DNA from: Methanoculleus frigidifontis
GTDB taxonomy: Archaea > Halobacteriota > Methanomicrobia > Methanomicrobiales > Methanoculleaceae
NCBI RefSeq assembly: GCF_030464345.1
Contig: NZ_VCYH01000013.1
Location: forward strand, 1 to 49,907
DNA length: 49,907 nt
Reading direction: 5' to 3'
Every line of letters begins with the position of its first letter. The first letter of the stretch is position 1. The translations under genes were made by a program, and so were the position numbers. Under the pieces are notes generated by a model. It worked only from the letters and a program-made list of their open reading frames with translations, was not told the origin of the DNA and searched no databases. Of the stretch, positions 26,705 through 35,326 are shown piece after piece.

Positions 26705-28885
26705 CTAAATAATCAGTAGTGACCCCTCCCCTCCATTATCTTTTCTGTTTATAAGGCCGGTTTCCTCCGAGTATTTGTTGATATCGTTCAGCACGTAGAA
26801 TCTATCGCCAAAAAGGTCGATCCCATTTGCGCGTTCAAGATCTTTGAACTCGTTGGGGTAGATGGCGATCGTATACCCCTGCAGGCGCCGTGCATACCTC
26901 CACGGGGTCTCGCTGGTTCGGAGTTCATCGAGGAGCGAGCGGGCATTGTCATCGTAGGGGATGACAATGTCCTTTGTGCCTTGGTCGATGATGCTGAACT
27001 TCCAGCCGACATCTTCGAACGGAAATGCAAGACTGCCACAATTCTTCTCAAATAGCGGCAGTATCTCTTTCCGGTCGAGCCCCCCGTCTCCCTTGTAAGA
27101 GTAGAGTTTCTGAAAGTAGTCCTCAACGGCCGGGAGGGAGAGCGGGTCGTCGTGCCCGTCCAGAACCATCCTGCCGATCTCCGCCGTAAGGCGTTGCCAG
27201 CTGGTAGCCTGACCATAGTGCTCGGTCGACCGGAAGACGCAGACCTCTCCCCGCTCGGCCTTCCCTTCGCGGTTGCACCGCCCGGCGGCCTGGGCGATCG
27301 AGTCGATGCCGGCTGCCGCCCGGTAGACAACGGGGAAGTCGATATCCACGCCGGCCTCGATCAGCTGCGTCGAGACGACCCGGCAGTCGGCACCCTCTTT
27401 CAGCAGATCCTTAATCTCTTGCAGGTGCTTTCTCCGGTGGACGGGACACATCCGGGCACTCAGATGATAGCAGGTGCCGTGCTCCGCGAGTGCATCGTGC
27501 AGGTGCTGTGCATGTTTTCGGGTATTGACGATGCACAGAACCTGCTTATGCTCTTGCAGCCTCGCAGAGAGCTCTTCGTCGCTCAGCGATCCAAGATCGT
27601 TCACGTTCACCCGCCGAAACGCTTCGTAAAGGTTCGCAGGCGAGCGCATGATCTCGGTCGGCCGAAGACTCTCGTCCAGAAGATCCCCAATCTTCGGCTG
27701 GGTTGCCGTACAGATGACAACTGTTGAGCCATAATTTTGAACAAGCTCGGAGAGCGCCTGGAGACAGGGTTTCAGGTAGTCCGTCGGCAGCATCTGGGCT
27801 TCATCGAGTATGATCACACTCCCGGCAAGGTTATGGATCTTCCGGCACCGTGACCGTTTGTTTGCGAAGAGCGATTCAAAGAACTGGACGTTTGTCGTCA
27901 CGACGATCGGCATATCCCAGTTCTCGGCCGAGAGTTTGAGGAGGTGATCCAGCGAATCAAAGTCGTCAGAGGGCAGAGTTTTCGGATCGAAGTTGCTGTG
28001 GTGCTCCAGTACGTTCCGCCCCCCGAAGACGTCCCTGAATTTTGCGGCATTCTGCTCGATGATGCTCGTGTAGGGTATGACGTAGAAGATTCGCTTCAAG
28101 CCATGCTGCTTGAGGTGTTCAAGAGCAAACGCCATGGACGAGAGTGTCTTCCCACCGCCGGTCGGGACGGTCAGGGTAAACATCTGCGGCGGGAGTGCTG
28201 CCATCTCTCTGCACTGTTCATAGATCTCTCTCCGCCGCCTATTGATCGGAGTATCATCGGCGCTCGAGAGGAATCCGGCCATGTAGTCATCGAATTTCCG
28301 GGAGAGGAGTTCGAGCGATTCATACCGGCCCCTGATAGAGGAGGCATTGGGATCGGTAAACGCCTCAGTGTCGAGGGAGTCGGCATCGACAAGGCATGAG
28401 TAGAGCATCCGGGTGAAGAAAGCTATCGAAAAACCCAATCGGTTCCGGACGGGCTGGAATCTCGGGCGGAACCCCGTGAGATCGGGGGGCGCTATCTCAT
28501 CCCGGTATGCCGAATAATCCGGGAGGAATTTGTTGCCCAGACGCTCTTCAAGTCCGCTCTCGCTGGTTCCGTAATCCAAGAGACCGCCGTGATGCCCGGT
28601 GATGATATACTCGAGAACGCGGCTCAGGTGCCTGGGATACAGCGCTCGCGCTTCCCGTGCACCGGCGGTCGAGTGATCGACCCGGATGGCAGCACCCTCA
28701 AGGCGGCGCTGGAACTCGGGCGAATACTTTCCGATGTCGTGCAGCAGGCCTCCGGCATAGGCAAGCTCACCGGCGTTAAAATCGCCTGCGAATGTCGATG
28801 CAATATCGGCTACGTTTTGTAGATGTTCTTGGAGGGTTTGCCAGTCATGCTTCCCGGGATCGTCCGTAGAATGGGCATAATACAT
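26705..28885 (-). CDS. cas3: Cas3, HD nuclease-helicase of type I CRISPR interference
   Basis: A 726-residue Cas3. The N-terminal HD nuclease domain shows the HDWQTLQEHL, GLLHDIGKYS, VDHSTAG and TGHHGGLLDYG motifs in order. The helicase follows with Walker A VPTGGGKTLSS (about residue 235), DEAQM for Walker B, CTATQPK and the motif VI region AAGRCNREGKAERG. It is recruited by Cascade and degrades target DNA. It is the first gene of the operon; a TATA-like box and a symmetric element lie upstream (28922-28953). The length fits I-C Cas3. Confidence 0.97.
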   Translation of the reverse strand: MYYAHSTDDPGKHDWQTLQEHLQNVADIASTFAGDFNAGELAYAGGLLHDIGKYSPEFQRRLEGAAIRVDHSTAGAREARALYPRHLSRVLEYIITGHHGGLLDYGTSESGLEERLGNKFLPDYSAYRDEIAPPDLTGFRPRFQPVRNRLGFSIAFFTRMLYSCLVDADSLDTEAFTDPNASSIRGRYESLELLSRKFDDYMAGFLSSADDTPINRRRREIYEQCREMAALPPQMFTLTVPTGGGKTLSSMAFALEHLKQHGLKRIFYVIPYTSIIEQNAAKFRDVFGGRNVLEHHSNFDPKTLPSDDFDSLDHLLKLSAENWDMPIVVTTNVQFFESLFANKRSRCRKIHNLAGSVIILDEAQMLPTDYLKPCLQALSELVQNYGSTVVICTATQPKIGDLLDESLRPTEIMRSPANLYEAFRRVNVNDLGSLSDEELSARLQEHKQVLCIVNTRKHAQHLHDALAEHGTCYHLSARMCPVHRRKHLQEIKDLLKEGADCRVVSTQLIEAGVDIDFPVVYRAAAGIDSIAQAAGRCNREGKAERGEVCVFRSTEHYGQATSWQRLTAEIGRMVLDGHDDPLSLPAVEDYFQKLYSYKGDGGLDRKEILPLFEKNCGSLAFPFEDVGWKFSIIDQGTKDIVIPYDDNARSLLDELRTSETPWRYARRLQGYTIAIYPNEFKDLERANGIDLFGDRFYVLNDINKYSEETGLINRKDNGGEGSLLII

Positions 28886-28921
28886 AGAGATTTCACAGAT
28901 CTAACAATTCGATGAAGGGAT

Positions 28922-28953
28922 GATAAATGTGGCCATTTCGTATTTGACCACAT
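28922..28953 (-). promoter_or_regulatory. Putative cas operon promoter with overlapping dyad
   Basis: On the - strand, CATTTATC (28922-28929) is a TATA-like box placed about 40 bases before the cas3 ATG. It is overlapped by the dyad ATGTGG (28927-28932) and CCACAT (28948-28953), 15 bases apart. This arrangement fits an operator at which a regulator would block or assist promoter recognition, but no regulator gene is present in the locus. Confidence 0.5.
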
Positions 28954-29201
28954 GCTAGAGGTTTCCTGCAGAAAGACGATCTGAAGCCTGGTGACGAACG
29001 GTTACATAGGGGTTCACTCACTGGAACCGGGCAGTCCGGCTCTCTGACAACCGGCTCATCTGCCATACCGGCCAGACGCCAAAACCATGATATGGCAGTG
29101 CGATGAGAGTATAGTTAGACTCTCCGGCCACCTGGAGACTTTCGACAGATACGGCGACCCGGGGTGGAGGGGTGCTTCCTTCCGGGGCAGTAAGAGAAAG
29201 A

Positions 29202-29410
29202 GAGTTCCCCACGTACGTGGGGATGAACCGGTAACGGCCGAAGGCTGGCTCATACTCGAAGAGAGTTCCCCACACGTGTGGGGATCAACCGAAGGTCATC
29301 GTGTTCTGTTGCTGCTGCGACCTGAGCTCCCCACCATGTGGGAATGAACCGTCCAGTACCTCGTCCAGTGTCCCCTCACCGGTGAGTTCCCCACCCCGTG
29401 GGGATCACCA
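29202..29410 (+). CRISPR. Orphan four-repeat CRISPR array of type I-E character
   Basis: Four units begin at 29202, 29263, 29324 and 29384, a period of 61, 61 and 60 bases, the spacing typical of type I-E. The first two repeats are 29 bases (GAGTTCCCCAC, variable centre, GTGGGGAT, AACCG). The third has a C for T and lacks one base; the fourth is degraded at its 3' end. Spacers are 32 bases each (29231-29262, 29292-29323, 29352-29383). The repeat is unrelated to the type I-C repeat. The centre varies (CGTACG, ACGTGT, CATG, CCCG) while the stem stays paired, suggesting compensated decay. No type I-E cas genes are in the window. The sequence to its left (28954-29201) has no gene and may include an old leader. 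Confidence 0.75.
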
Positions 29411-29995
29411 CATCTTCTCCCAGAAACCCGTCTTCTTCAGCGCAAAGAAACACCGCATGCAGGCCTCCGCATCGCCGGCCGCCCGGTGAACCTCCGCATA
29501 CGGAACGCCGAAGAGCGTCCGGTGAAGTTCGGCAAGCGTCGGCCACTTGTACCCGTTCCCTCGCCGGATCCCGCAGAGCGACGCCGTCGTCTCCATCGTG
29601 CAGACGCCGGGCAGCGCGGCGAGCGGGTCCTGAACGCCGGTGCACCTGCACTCACCCGCGATGACGGCGCGGTCGAACCTGAGGTTGTGTGCGACGACCG
29701 TCAATCGCGCACCCGCAGCCAGGGCAAGAGCGTCGAGCGCATCCCGGAGCGGCACACCGGCCTGCCGGGCGTGGGCGGTGGTGATCCCATGAACCCGGGC
29801 GGCGCTTGCCGGGATCAGAAACCCATCCGGGCGGACGATCCGGCCGCCTCTCTCCACAACCTCTCCCGTGCCGTCGCAGACCAGCCAGGCAACCTCGACG
29901 AGGCGGGGCGGCGGGCTGCCCGCCCGGAACATTCCGGTCGTCTCCGTATCGAGGAACAGGTACTCCGGGGCGTTCCCGGAAAATTCCGGCACCAT
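29405..29995 (-). CDS. DEDDh 3'-5' exonuclease (DnaQ / RNase T-like)
   Basis: A protein of about 196 residues with the complete DEDDh set: LFLDTETTG (Asp and Glu of ExoI), HNLRFDRAVI (ExoII Asp), and HRAAGDAEA (ExoIII His and Asp). Such domains trim DNA or RNA 3' ends; the family includes the polymerase III epsilon subunit and the DnaQ-like domains that trim prespacers in some type I-E systems. The ATG at 29995 was chosen over an upstream one at 30091 because a TATATC box (30020-30025) lies about 27 bases ahead, as expected for a leaderless transcript. Its stop codon falls within the last repeat of the orphan array. A CRISPR role is only suggested by position. Confidence 0.85.
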   Translation of the reverse strand: MVPEFSGNAPEYLFLDTETTGMFRAGSPPPRLVEVAWLVCDGTGEVVERGGRIVRPDGFLIPASAARVHGITTAHARQAGVPLRDALDALALAAGARLTVVAHNLRFDRAVIAGECRCTGVQDPLAALPGVCTMETTASLCGIRRGNGYKWPTLAELHRTLFGVPYAEVHRAAGDAEACMRCFFALKKTGFWEKMW

Positions 29996-30488
29996 AGCGT
30001 GAGAAACGACGACCGGAACGATATACCTTTTCACATGGCGGAACCGCGCGCAGGGAGCAATGAAGAGCGGAATCCCCCGCGCCTCTCTCAAAGATACCGG
30101 GCAGAATCGTCAGGGTCGGTCCGCGCCGGTTTCGGAACACCGCGGTGCGAGCCGGCCTCGCGTTCGCTCTGCGACGGGACGGCCTCTGTCAGGGCCGACC
30201 GCCTGCCGGACACGGCGCCGCTTTTCAGGGATGGAAAGACCCGCCCGGGCGTGCAGCAGTAACCTGCCGGCAGGGCGCCGGGGAATGCTTTATCACCAGA
30301 AGAGCGCAAGACTCAGCTGACCTGCAGAGCCCTGGTTCCATCACGTGCCCGCCTTGTCTGCCGAAATAAACAGGGGCAGCCGTCTTCCTGCACACTATGC
30401 CTGCGCACACACCATCCCCGGTCTCCACGCCGCGCCGGTACCGCCGCACGCCGGCCGTAGAGATGCATCTCTTTTTGGGAGGATAGCC
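29996..30488. other. Non-coding region with a palindrome before the histidine kinase
   Basis: About 490 bases between the leftward exonuclease gene and the rightward kinase gene. No convincing gene is seen. It holds the exonuclease TATA box (30020-30025) and a perfect 14-base palindrome AGAGATGCATCTCT (30459-30472). The palindrome is followed by five T residues and then by the kinase ribosome binding site GGGAGGA. The palindrome could be an operator for the kinase gene or a terminator-like element. Confidence 0.5.
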
Positions 30489-31484
30489 GTGAACAGAGAA
30501 CTCCGGTCTACCAGCATGGCTCTGGCGCTTGGAAAGGTCGCCGCGATCACGCTCCTCTTAATGAGCCTCTTTCAGTTCGGCAAGACGTTCTTCTACCCGG
30601 ACATCTCCATCATGGAGACGCATATCACGACCGTGGCGTTCACGACGCTCCTGGCCGTCTCCGCCGCGTTCTTCGTCTTCCGCAGCCAGCAGAAACTCCT
30701 CACCGCGATGACGATCGAGGTGCGCGAACGAAAAGCGGCGGAAGAGGCGCTCAAACGGCATACCGACGAGCTCGCCCGGCTTCACCGCGAACTCGAGGAG
30801 GCGCACCGGGAGTCGAACCTCTACCTCGACATCCTGACGCACGATATCCGCAACACCGAGAACGTCTCGAACCTGTATGCCGAGCTCCTGATCGACGCCG
30901 TCGACGGCGATGCGGCAGGATACGTAGAAAAGCTGCAGCGCAGCATCCAAAAGAGCATCGAGATCCTGGGCACGGTCTCCACCATCCGCCGGATCCATCA
31001 GGCGTCCTCCGGGCTCAAAGCGGTGGATCTCAGCGGCGTGATCCGGCGGGAGATCGAGCAGTTTCCCGACACCGCCATCCGGTACGACGGCTCTTCCTGC
31101 CGGGTGTACGCCGACGACCTCCTCTCCGAAGTCTTTGCAAACCTCATCGGCAACGCCGTCAAATACGGCGGAACGGACGTCGGGATCACCATCCGGGTCG
31201 GCGAAGAAGACGGCGAGGCGCTGGTCTCGGTCGAGGACACCGGGCCGGGCATCCCGGACGCCGACAAGCAGGCGATCTTCCACCGCTACGAACAGAAGCG
31301 GCGGGGCGTCGGCGAAGGCCTCGGGCTGTACCTGGTGCAGATCCTGGTGGAGCGCTACGGCGGCCGCATCTGGGCCGACGATCGGGCGTGCGGCCGGCCG
31401 GAAGAAGGGGCGGCGTTCCGGTTCACCCTCCGGCAGGCCCGGCCGGAACCCGGGGAGAAGGGAGACCGGCAGACCGAAACCTGA
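30489..31484 (+). CDS. Membrane-bound sensor histidine kinase
   Basis: A 331-residue kinase. Two membrane helices (about residues 11-33 and 49-66) enclose a short external loop, followed by a coiled coil (about 75-110). The phosphoacceptor His is His118 in LDILTHDIRN, followed by the HATPase domain with N-box FANLIGNAVKYGG, G1 VEDTGPGIPD and G2 GEGLGLYLVQ. No sensory PAS or GAF domain is present, so sensing is through the membrane part or a partner. The GTG at 30489 was chosen because GGGAGGAT lies five bases upstream; the open frame extends further but without a start signal. No response regulator gene is adjacent, which is common for archaeal kinases. Confidence 0.88.
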   Translation: MNRELRSTSMALALGKVAAITLLLMSLFQFGKTFFYPDISIMETHITTVAFTTLLAVSAAFFVFRSQQKLLTAMTIEVRERKAAEEALKRHTDELARLHRELEEAHRESNLYLDILTHDIRNTENVSNLYAELLIDAVDGDAAGYVEKLQRSIQKSIEILGTVSTIRRIHQASSGLKAVDLSGVIRREIEQFPDTAIRYDGSSCRVYADDLLSEVFANLIGNAVKYGGTDVGITIRVGEEDGEALVSVEDTGPGIPDADKQAIFHRYEQKRRGVGEGLGLYLVQILVERYGGRIWADDRACGRPEEGAAFRFTLRQARPEPGEKGDRQTET

Positions 31485-31741
31485 AGGGACGGCGCCGGCG
31501 AAGCGTGCGGTCCGCAGGAAAATGGCCGGCACCAATCCCGCCGGAAGCGCCCGCCAAAAAAAACGCGCGATTGTCATTGCAGCTGTATGCCGATCGGCTT
31601 TTTCCTCCCGGAGCGGGCGGATCTCACCGCGACACAGATCGATGGAGAGCGCCCACCGCTACACCCGTCCACCCAATGGAATGCTAATCATTATGTAGTC
31701 TCAGTGCACGCGGAGGGGATCGTCAACGGAGGTCGAGAACA

Positions 31742-32398
31742 ATGGCAAAGGCAACGTTTAAGACAAATCCGGCTACGGTAGAGAAGTATCTCTCCGGCGT
31801 CGATTATCCTGCAAGCAGGAAAGACCTGCTCAGTCGGGCGAAGAAGAACAACGCTAGCAAGGATATCATCGACACCATCAGCAATCTTCCGGACACGACG
31901 TTCAACTCGCCGATCGACATCAGCAAGGCGATGAGCAAGGGGCATGTCGAGTCCACCGGGGCATCCCGGGGTGAAGATATCGGCCTCGCGGCCGCATCGG
32001 AGGAGACACGCGAACGCGTGGCACGGGCCGGCGGCGAGGCGCCCCACGAGAAGCGCGGCCTACAGGCGGCATCCCAGGAGACCCGCGAACGCGTAGCACA
32101 CGCAGGCGGCGCGGCGCCGCACGAGGAGCGGGGTCTGCAGGCGGCATCCCAGGAGACCCGCGAACGGGTCAGCCACATGGGCGGCGAGGCGGCGGTGAGC
32201 ACCAAAACCGCCGTCAGTGCGGCCGAGGTGCAGAAGTTCCTCAAGGGCATGGACTACCCGGCCGGCAAACAGGACGTCATCAGCCAGGCAAAGAAGAACA
32301 AAGCACCCGATGACGTCATCGACGTCCTGAACAGGATGCAGGATCGGCAGTTCACCAGCGCGGCCGATCTGAGCAAGGCTCTCGGCGACGTGATGTAA
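31742..32398 (+). CDS. DUF2795 protein with KGG-type stress repeats between two DUF2795 domains
   Basis: A 218-residue protein in three parts. Residues 7-60 are a DUF2795 domain (VEKYLSGVDYPASRKDLL, then AKKNNASKDIIDTI). The middle (about 72-150) is a run of three near-identical hydrophilic units with the pattern ASQETRERVAHAGG, similar to the KGG/GsiB-type stress-induced repeats. Residues 158-218 are a second DUF2795 domain (VQKFLKGMDYPAGKQDVI, KALGDVM at the end). Both parts occur in stress-related and LEA-like proteins, so protection during desiccation or osmotic stress is plausible (inference). Ribosome binding site GGAGGTCG lies nine bases before the ATG. The gap of 257 bases before it has no recognised gene. 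Confidence 0.8.
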   Translation: MAKATFKTNPATVEKYLSGVDYPASRKDLLSRAKKNNASKDIIDTISNLPDTTFNSPIDISKAMSKGHVESTGASRGEDIGLAAASEETRERVARAGGEAPHEKRGLQAASQETRERVAHAGGAAPHEERGLQAASQETRERVSHMGGEAAVSTKTAVSAAEVQKFLKGMDYPAGKQDVISQAKKNKAPDDVIDVLNRMQDRQFTSAADLSKALGDVM

Positions 32399-32512
32399 CC
32401 ACAACCCCACCACTGTTTTTTGACCGAGTGCTCCTCCACCACGGCCCCGCCCTCTGCCGGCCGGGCACGCTTATGTACCGGGACGACACCATGCTCCGTG
32501 AGGTGACGCGTG

Positions 32513-33007
32513 ATGGGCATACTCATTGTATACTACTCCTGGCAGGGCCACACCGAAACCGTGGCGCGGGAACTTGCCGGGCGGATCGACGGAGAACTCG
32601 AGAAGATCGAACCCGTATCTGAGTCGGGGATGTTCGGGAAGGTCATGCGGGCGGGACTCGGGATGAAGGCCGCCATACGCCCAGCCAGAACCGACCTTAC
32701 CGATGTCGACCACCTCGTCATCGCGAGCCCGGTCTGGGCGCAGAAGGTGCCGCCCTACATCACCGAGTACATCGCCGAAGTTTCGAACGCTGCGGGCAAA
32801 CCGTTCTCGGTCATCGTGGAGATGAAAGGGTCGGGAGCAGAGAACGCCATTGCTATCGTCAGAAGGAAACTCGAGGAGAAAGGGATGCAGTACGTCTCCT
32901 CTGCCTACACCCTGGAGGACGACGTCGAGGCCGGCAGAATCGGCGAGAAGATCGCCGAATTCGCAGCGACGATCCACCGCGCCGCGGCCGCCGCCCCGAT
33001 GCCGTAA
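32513..33007 (+). CDS. Flavodoxin family protein
   Basis: A 164-residue flavodoxin-fold protein. The FMN phosphate-binding loop is at the N-terminus (ILIVYYSWQGHTETVARELA), and the second flavin loop is at SPVWAQKVPPYITEYI. It probably acts as an electron carrier or quinone/flavin reductase in the cytoplasm; the partner is unknown. The ATG at 32513 was chosen because GAGGTGA lies six bases upstream; the GTG one codon earlier is less likely. It converges on ablB with only two bases between the stops. Confidence 0.85.
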   Translation: MGILIVYYSWQGHTETVARELAGRIDGELEKIEPVSESGMFGKVMRAGLGMKAAIRPARTDLTDVDHLVIASPVWAQKVPPYITEYIAEVSNAAGKPFSVIVEMKGSGAENAIAIVRRKLEEKGMQYVSSAYTLEDDVEAGRIGEKIAEFAATIHRAAAAAPMP

Positions 33008-33009
33008 CA

Positions 33010-33849
33010 TCACGCCAGGGGTTTGTACCAGACGTTCATGCTCTCGAAGGAGCCGCAGATGTTGGTGTTCTTCACCAGGGTTCCGGCGTAGGCGTAGCCC
33101 GCCCGGGCGAAGGTGATGTTGACCGGGTAGGACGCGGCGCGGCAGATCGTGAACGCCGTCTTCATCCCCGCATCCTGCATCGCGTTCTCCATCACCGCGA
33201 GGAGTCGGGCGGCGAAACCGTAACCGCGGAAGGCCGGATGGGTGGCGAAGTCGGTCATCTCGACGTTCTCCGCCTCCGCATCCATCTCGGATGAGGAGAC
33301 CGCAACGATCCGGTCGTGCGAGCGGACACAGACGTAGCGGAAGTTCTCCTCCATCGTCCGGGCGATGTACGCGGGGTCGTGGATCGGGAACGGGTAGGTT
33401 GCAAAGACCTCACGGTACAGGCCTGCGATCGCCGGAGCGTCCGCCGGCGTCGCCGGCGAAGAGGAGAAACCCTCCGGGAGATCGGCGGGCGGATCGCAGG
33501 CGGCCTTCTTTCGTGCGGCGGCGAGCACGTCGCCGAGCCCCGCCTCGGCCAGTCTCCGGGCAGGGTCGAAGTACTTTGCCAGAAAGCAGCCGTCCTCCCG
33601 CCCCTGGAAGAACCGCGGCACGCAGGCCTCCGTGACGTAGCCGCGGGCGGCGAAGAGGCCCTGCGCCGACGCCGGAACCTTCGCAAAGATCTTCCCGTAG
33701 CCCTTCTCCTCCGCGAGGGCGTCGAGCCGGTCGGGGAGCCCGGGAAGATCGCCCGCATCGAGGTGCATCAGGTAGATGCGGTCGTTCAGCGGCCCGTGCT
33801 GCACCGTGCTGCCGCCGAGGGTCGTAACCGTATCAGTCGTCGTCGTCAT
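33010..33849 (-). CDS. ablB: Beta-lysine N-acetyltransferase
   Basis: A 279-residue acetyltransferase that converts beta-lysine to N-epsilon-acetyl-beta-lysine, a compatible solute of methanogens. The C-terminal half is a GNAT domain with the acetyl-CoA loop region [19 protein letters not shown], and the end has the AblB-typical [40 protein letters not shown] pattern. The N-terminal half is specific to AblB. The ATG at 33849 overlaps the end of ablA by 17 bases and has GGAG just ahead, indicating translational coupling within an ablAB operon. Expression in relatives is salt-induced (family knowledge). Confidence 0.93.
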   Translation of the reverse strand: MTTTTDTVTTLGGSTVQHGPLNDRIYLMHLDAGDLPGLPDRLDALAEEKGYGKIFAKVPASAQGLFAARGYVTEACVPRFFQGREDGCFLAKYFDPARRLAEAGLGDVLAAARKKAACDPPADLPEGFSSSPATPADAPAIAGLYREVFATYPFPIHDPAYIARTMEENFRYVCVRSHDRIVAVSSSEMDAEAENVEMTDFATHPAFRGYGFAARLLAVMENAMQDAGMKTAFTICRAASYPVNITFARAGYAYAGTLVKNTNICGSFESMNVWYKPLA

Positions 33850-35149
33850 GTCTCCGGTCGAACCGTTCCGTGTTCTCGGGGACCAGCGAGATAGACTCGT
33901 CGTTTGAGAGGAGGCGGGCAATGCCGACCGCTTTGGACTCGTCGGCGTCGTCGAGCTTCAGCTGCAGGCGGCAGGTGTCGCACTTCCGGTCGCAGTAGAC
34001 CGGCTCGTAGGAGTCGGGCTCCTGGTAGGTCGTGATCACGCCCTCGTAGTTCCGGAGAACGACCTTGTTGGTCGACCAGGAGATGAGGTAATTGGGCATC
34101 ACCGGGATCTTCCCGCCGCCGCCCGGGGCGTCGATGACGTAGGTCGGGACCGCAAACCCGCTCGTGTGGCCGATGAGATTTTCGATGATCTCGATCCCCT
34201 TCGAGACCGGCGTCCGGAAGTGGGCGAGCCCCTCGGAGAGATCGCACTGGTAGAGGTAGTAGGGCCGGACACGGTTCTGGACGAGTTTGTGCATCAGCGT
34301 CTTCATGATCCGCGGGCAGTCGTTCACCCCGGCGAGGAGCACCGACTGGTTGCCGAGCGGAATGCCGGCATCGGCGAGCCGGCGGAGCGCCTCACGCGAG
34401 GACGCGGTGATCTCCGCCGGGTGGTTGAAGTGCGTGTTCACCCAGAGGGGGTGATGCTTCTTCAGCATCGCGGTGAACTTCTCGGTGATCCGGTAGGGAA
34501 GGACAACCGGTGTCCGGGTGCCGATCCGCACCACCTCGACGTGCGGGATGTCCGCTAGCTCGGTGAGGATCCAGTCGAGCCGGCTGTCCGAGAGCATGAA
34601 CGGGTCGCCGCCGGAGAGGAGAACGTCGCGGATGCAGGGGTTCTCCCGGATATACGCGATCCCTGCGAGGATCTCGGCCTCGTCCGGGATCGAGTCGACG
34701 TCGCCGACCCGGCGCTTCCGGGTGCAGTGGCGGCAGTACATGGCGCAGACGTTGCTGACCAGGAAGAGCACCCGGTCCGGGTAGCGGTGGGTGATGCAGG
34801 GCGCCGGGCTGTCGGTGTCTTCCGCGAGCGGGTCGGCCATGTCGCAGGCTTCGACCTGCAGCTCCGCAGGCTGCGGGAAGCACTGCATAAAGACGGGGTC
34901 GTTCCAGTAGTCGTCCGCGTCGATCAGGGAGAGATAGTAGGGCGTAATCCGAAGGGGGAACTTCCGGATCGTCTCTTCCAGGGCTTCGCGCTCGTCCTCC
35001 GGGAATTCGATGCCGAGCAGCCGCTCGAACGTGGAGATATCGGTGACGGCGTGCTTGACCTGCCACCGCCAGTCCTTCCACCGGTCGATCGCGGTGTCGG
35101 CATCGATCCTGTTGGCAATAGCCTGTTGATTCGGTGAAAAAATAACCAT
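33833..35149 (-). CDS. ablA: Lysine 2,3-aminomutase
   Basis: A 438-residue radical SAM enzyme converting L-alpha-lysine to beta-lysine, the first step of N-epsilon-acetyl-beta-lysine synthesis. The SAM cluster motif is CAMYCRHC (Cys135, Cys139, Cys142). The PLP lysine lies in [15 protein letters not shown], and three zinc-type cysteines appear near the end ([11 protein letters not shown]). The start at 35149 is fixed by the ribosome binding site GAGGAGGAACC directly upstream. A TATA box (rc of 35184-35193) lies about 38 bases before the ATG, placing the transcript start just ahead of that site. It is followed by overlapping ablB. Confidence 0.96.
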   Translation of the reverse strand: MVIFSPNQQAIANRIDADTAIDRWKDWRWQVKHAVTDISTFERLLGIEFPEDEREALEETIRKFPLRITPYYLSLIDADDYWNDPVFMQCFPQPAELQVEACDMADPLAEDTDSPAPCITHRYPDRVLFLVSNVCAMYCRHCTRKRRVGDVDSIPDEAEILAGIAYIRENPCIRDVLLSGGDPFMLSDSRLDWILTELADIPHVEVVRIGTRTPVVLPYRITEKFTAMLKKHHPLWVNTHFNHPAEITASSREALRRLADAGIPLGNQSVLLAGVNDCPRIMKTLMHKLVQNRVRPYYLYQCDLSEGLAHFRTPVSKGIEIIENLIGHTSGFAVPTYVIDAPGGGGKIPVMPNYLISWSTNKVVLRNYEGVITTYQEPDSYEPVYCDRKCDTCRLQLKLDDADESKAVGIARLLSNDESISLVPENTERFDRRHDDDD

Positions 35150-35183
35150 AGGTTCCTCCTCGGGTCTTACGTATATCGCCAAG

Positions 35184-35193
35184 AATATATAAT
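35184..35193 (-). promoter_or_regulatory. ablA: ablAB promoter TATA box
   Basis: On the - strand ATTATATATTC forms a strong archaeal TATA element. Its centre is about 27 bases ahead of the ablA ribosome binding site, so the transcript would begin near 35161 with a very short leader. It is in the 177-base divergent region shared with the radical SAM/HhH gene. Confidence 0.7.
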
Positions 35194-35326
35194 GGGTTTG
35201 GATATCCTTTATAAAGAGCCGGATTGGCGAAACCGTTCTCCAAAGAGGCATTTTGGCACGGAGGGGCACTCACTTTCGCCCTGCACATCGTGCTCTTATC
35301 ATCTCCGGCGCGGAGGTACGTGCATT

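Noticed and set aside
21215-28885. Absence of a cas6 gene as a possible defect
   Set aside because: Type I-C systems use Cas5c for crRNA processing and normally lack cas6.
29202-29410. Possibility that these repeats belong to the I-C array or are REP-like elements
   Set aside because: The repeat sequence differs entirely from the I-C repeat, and the regular 61-base period with 32-base unique spacers fits a type I-E array better than scattered palindromes.
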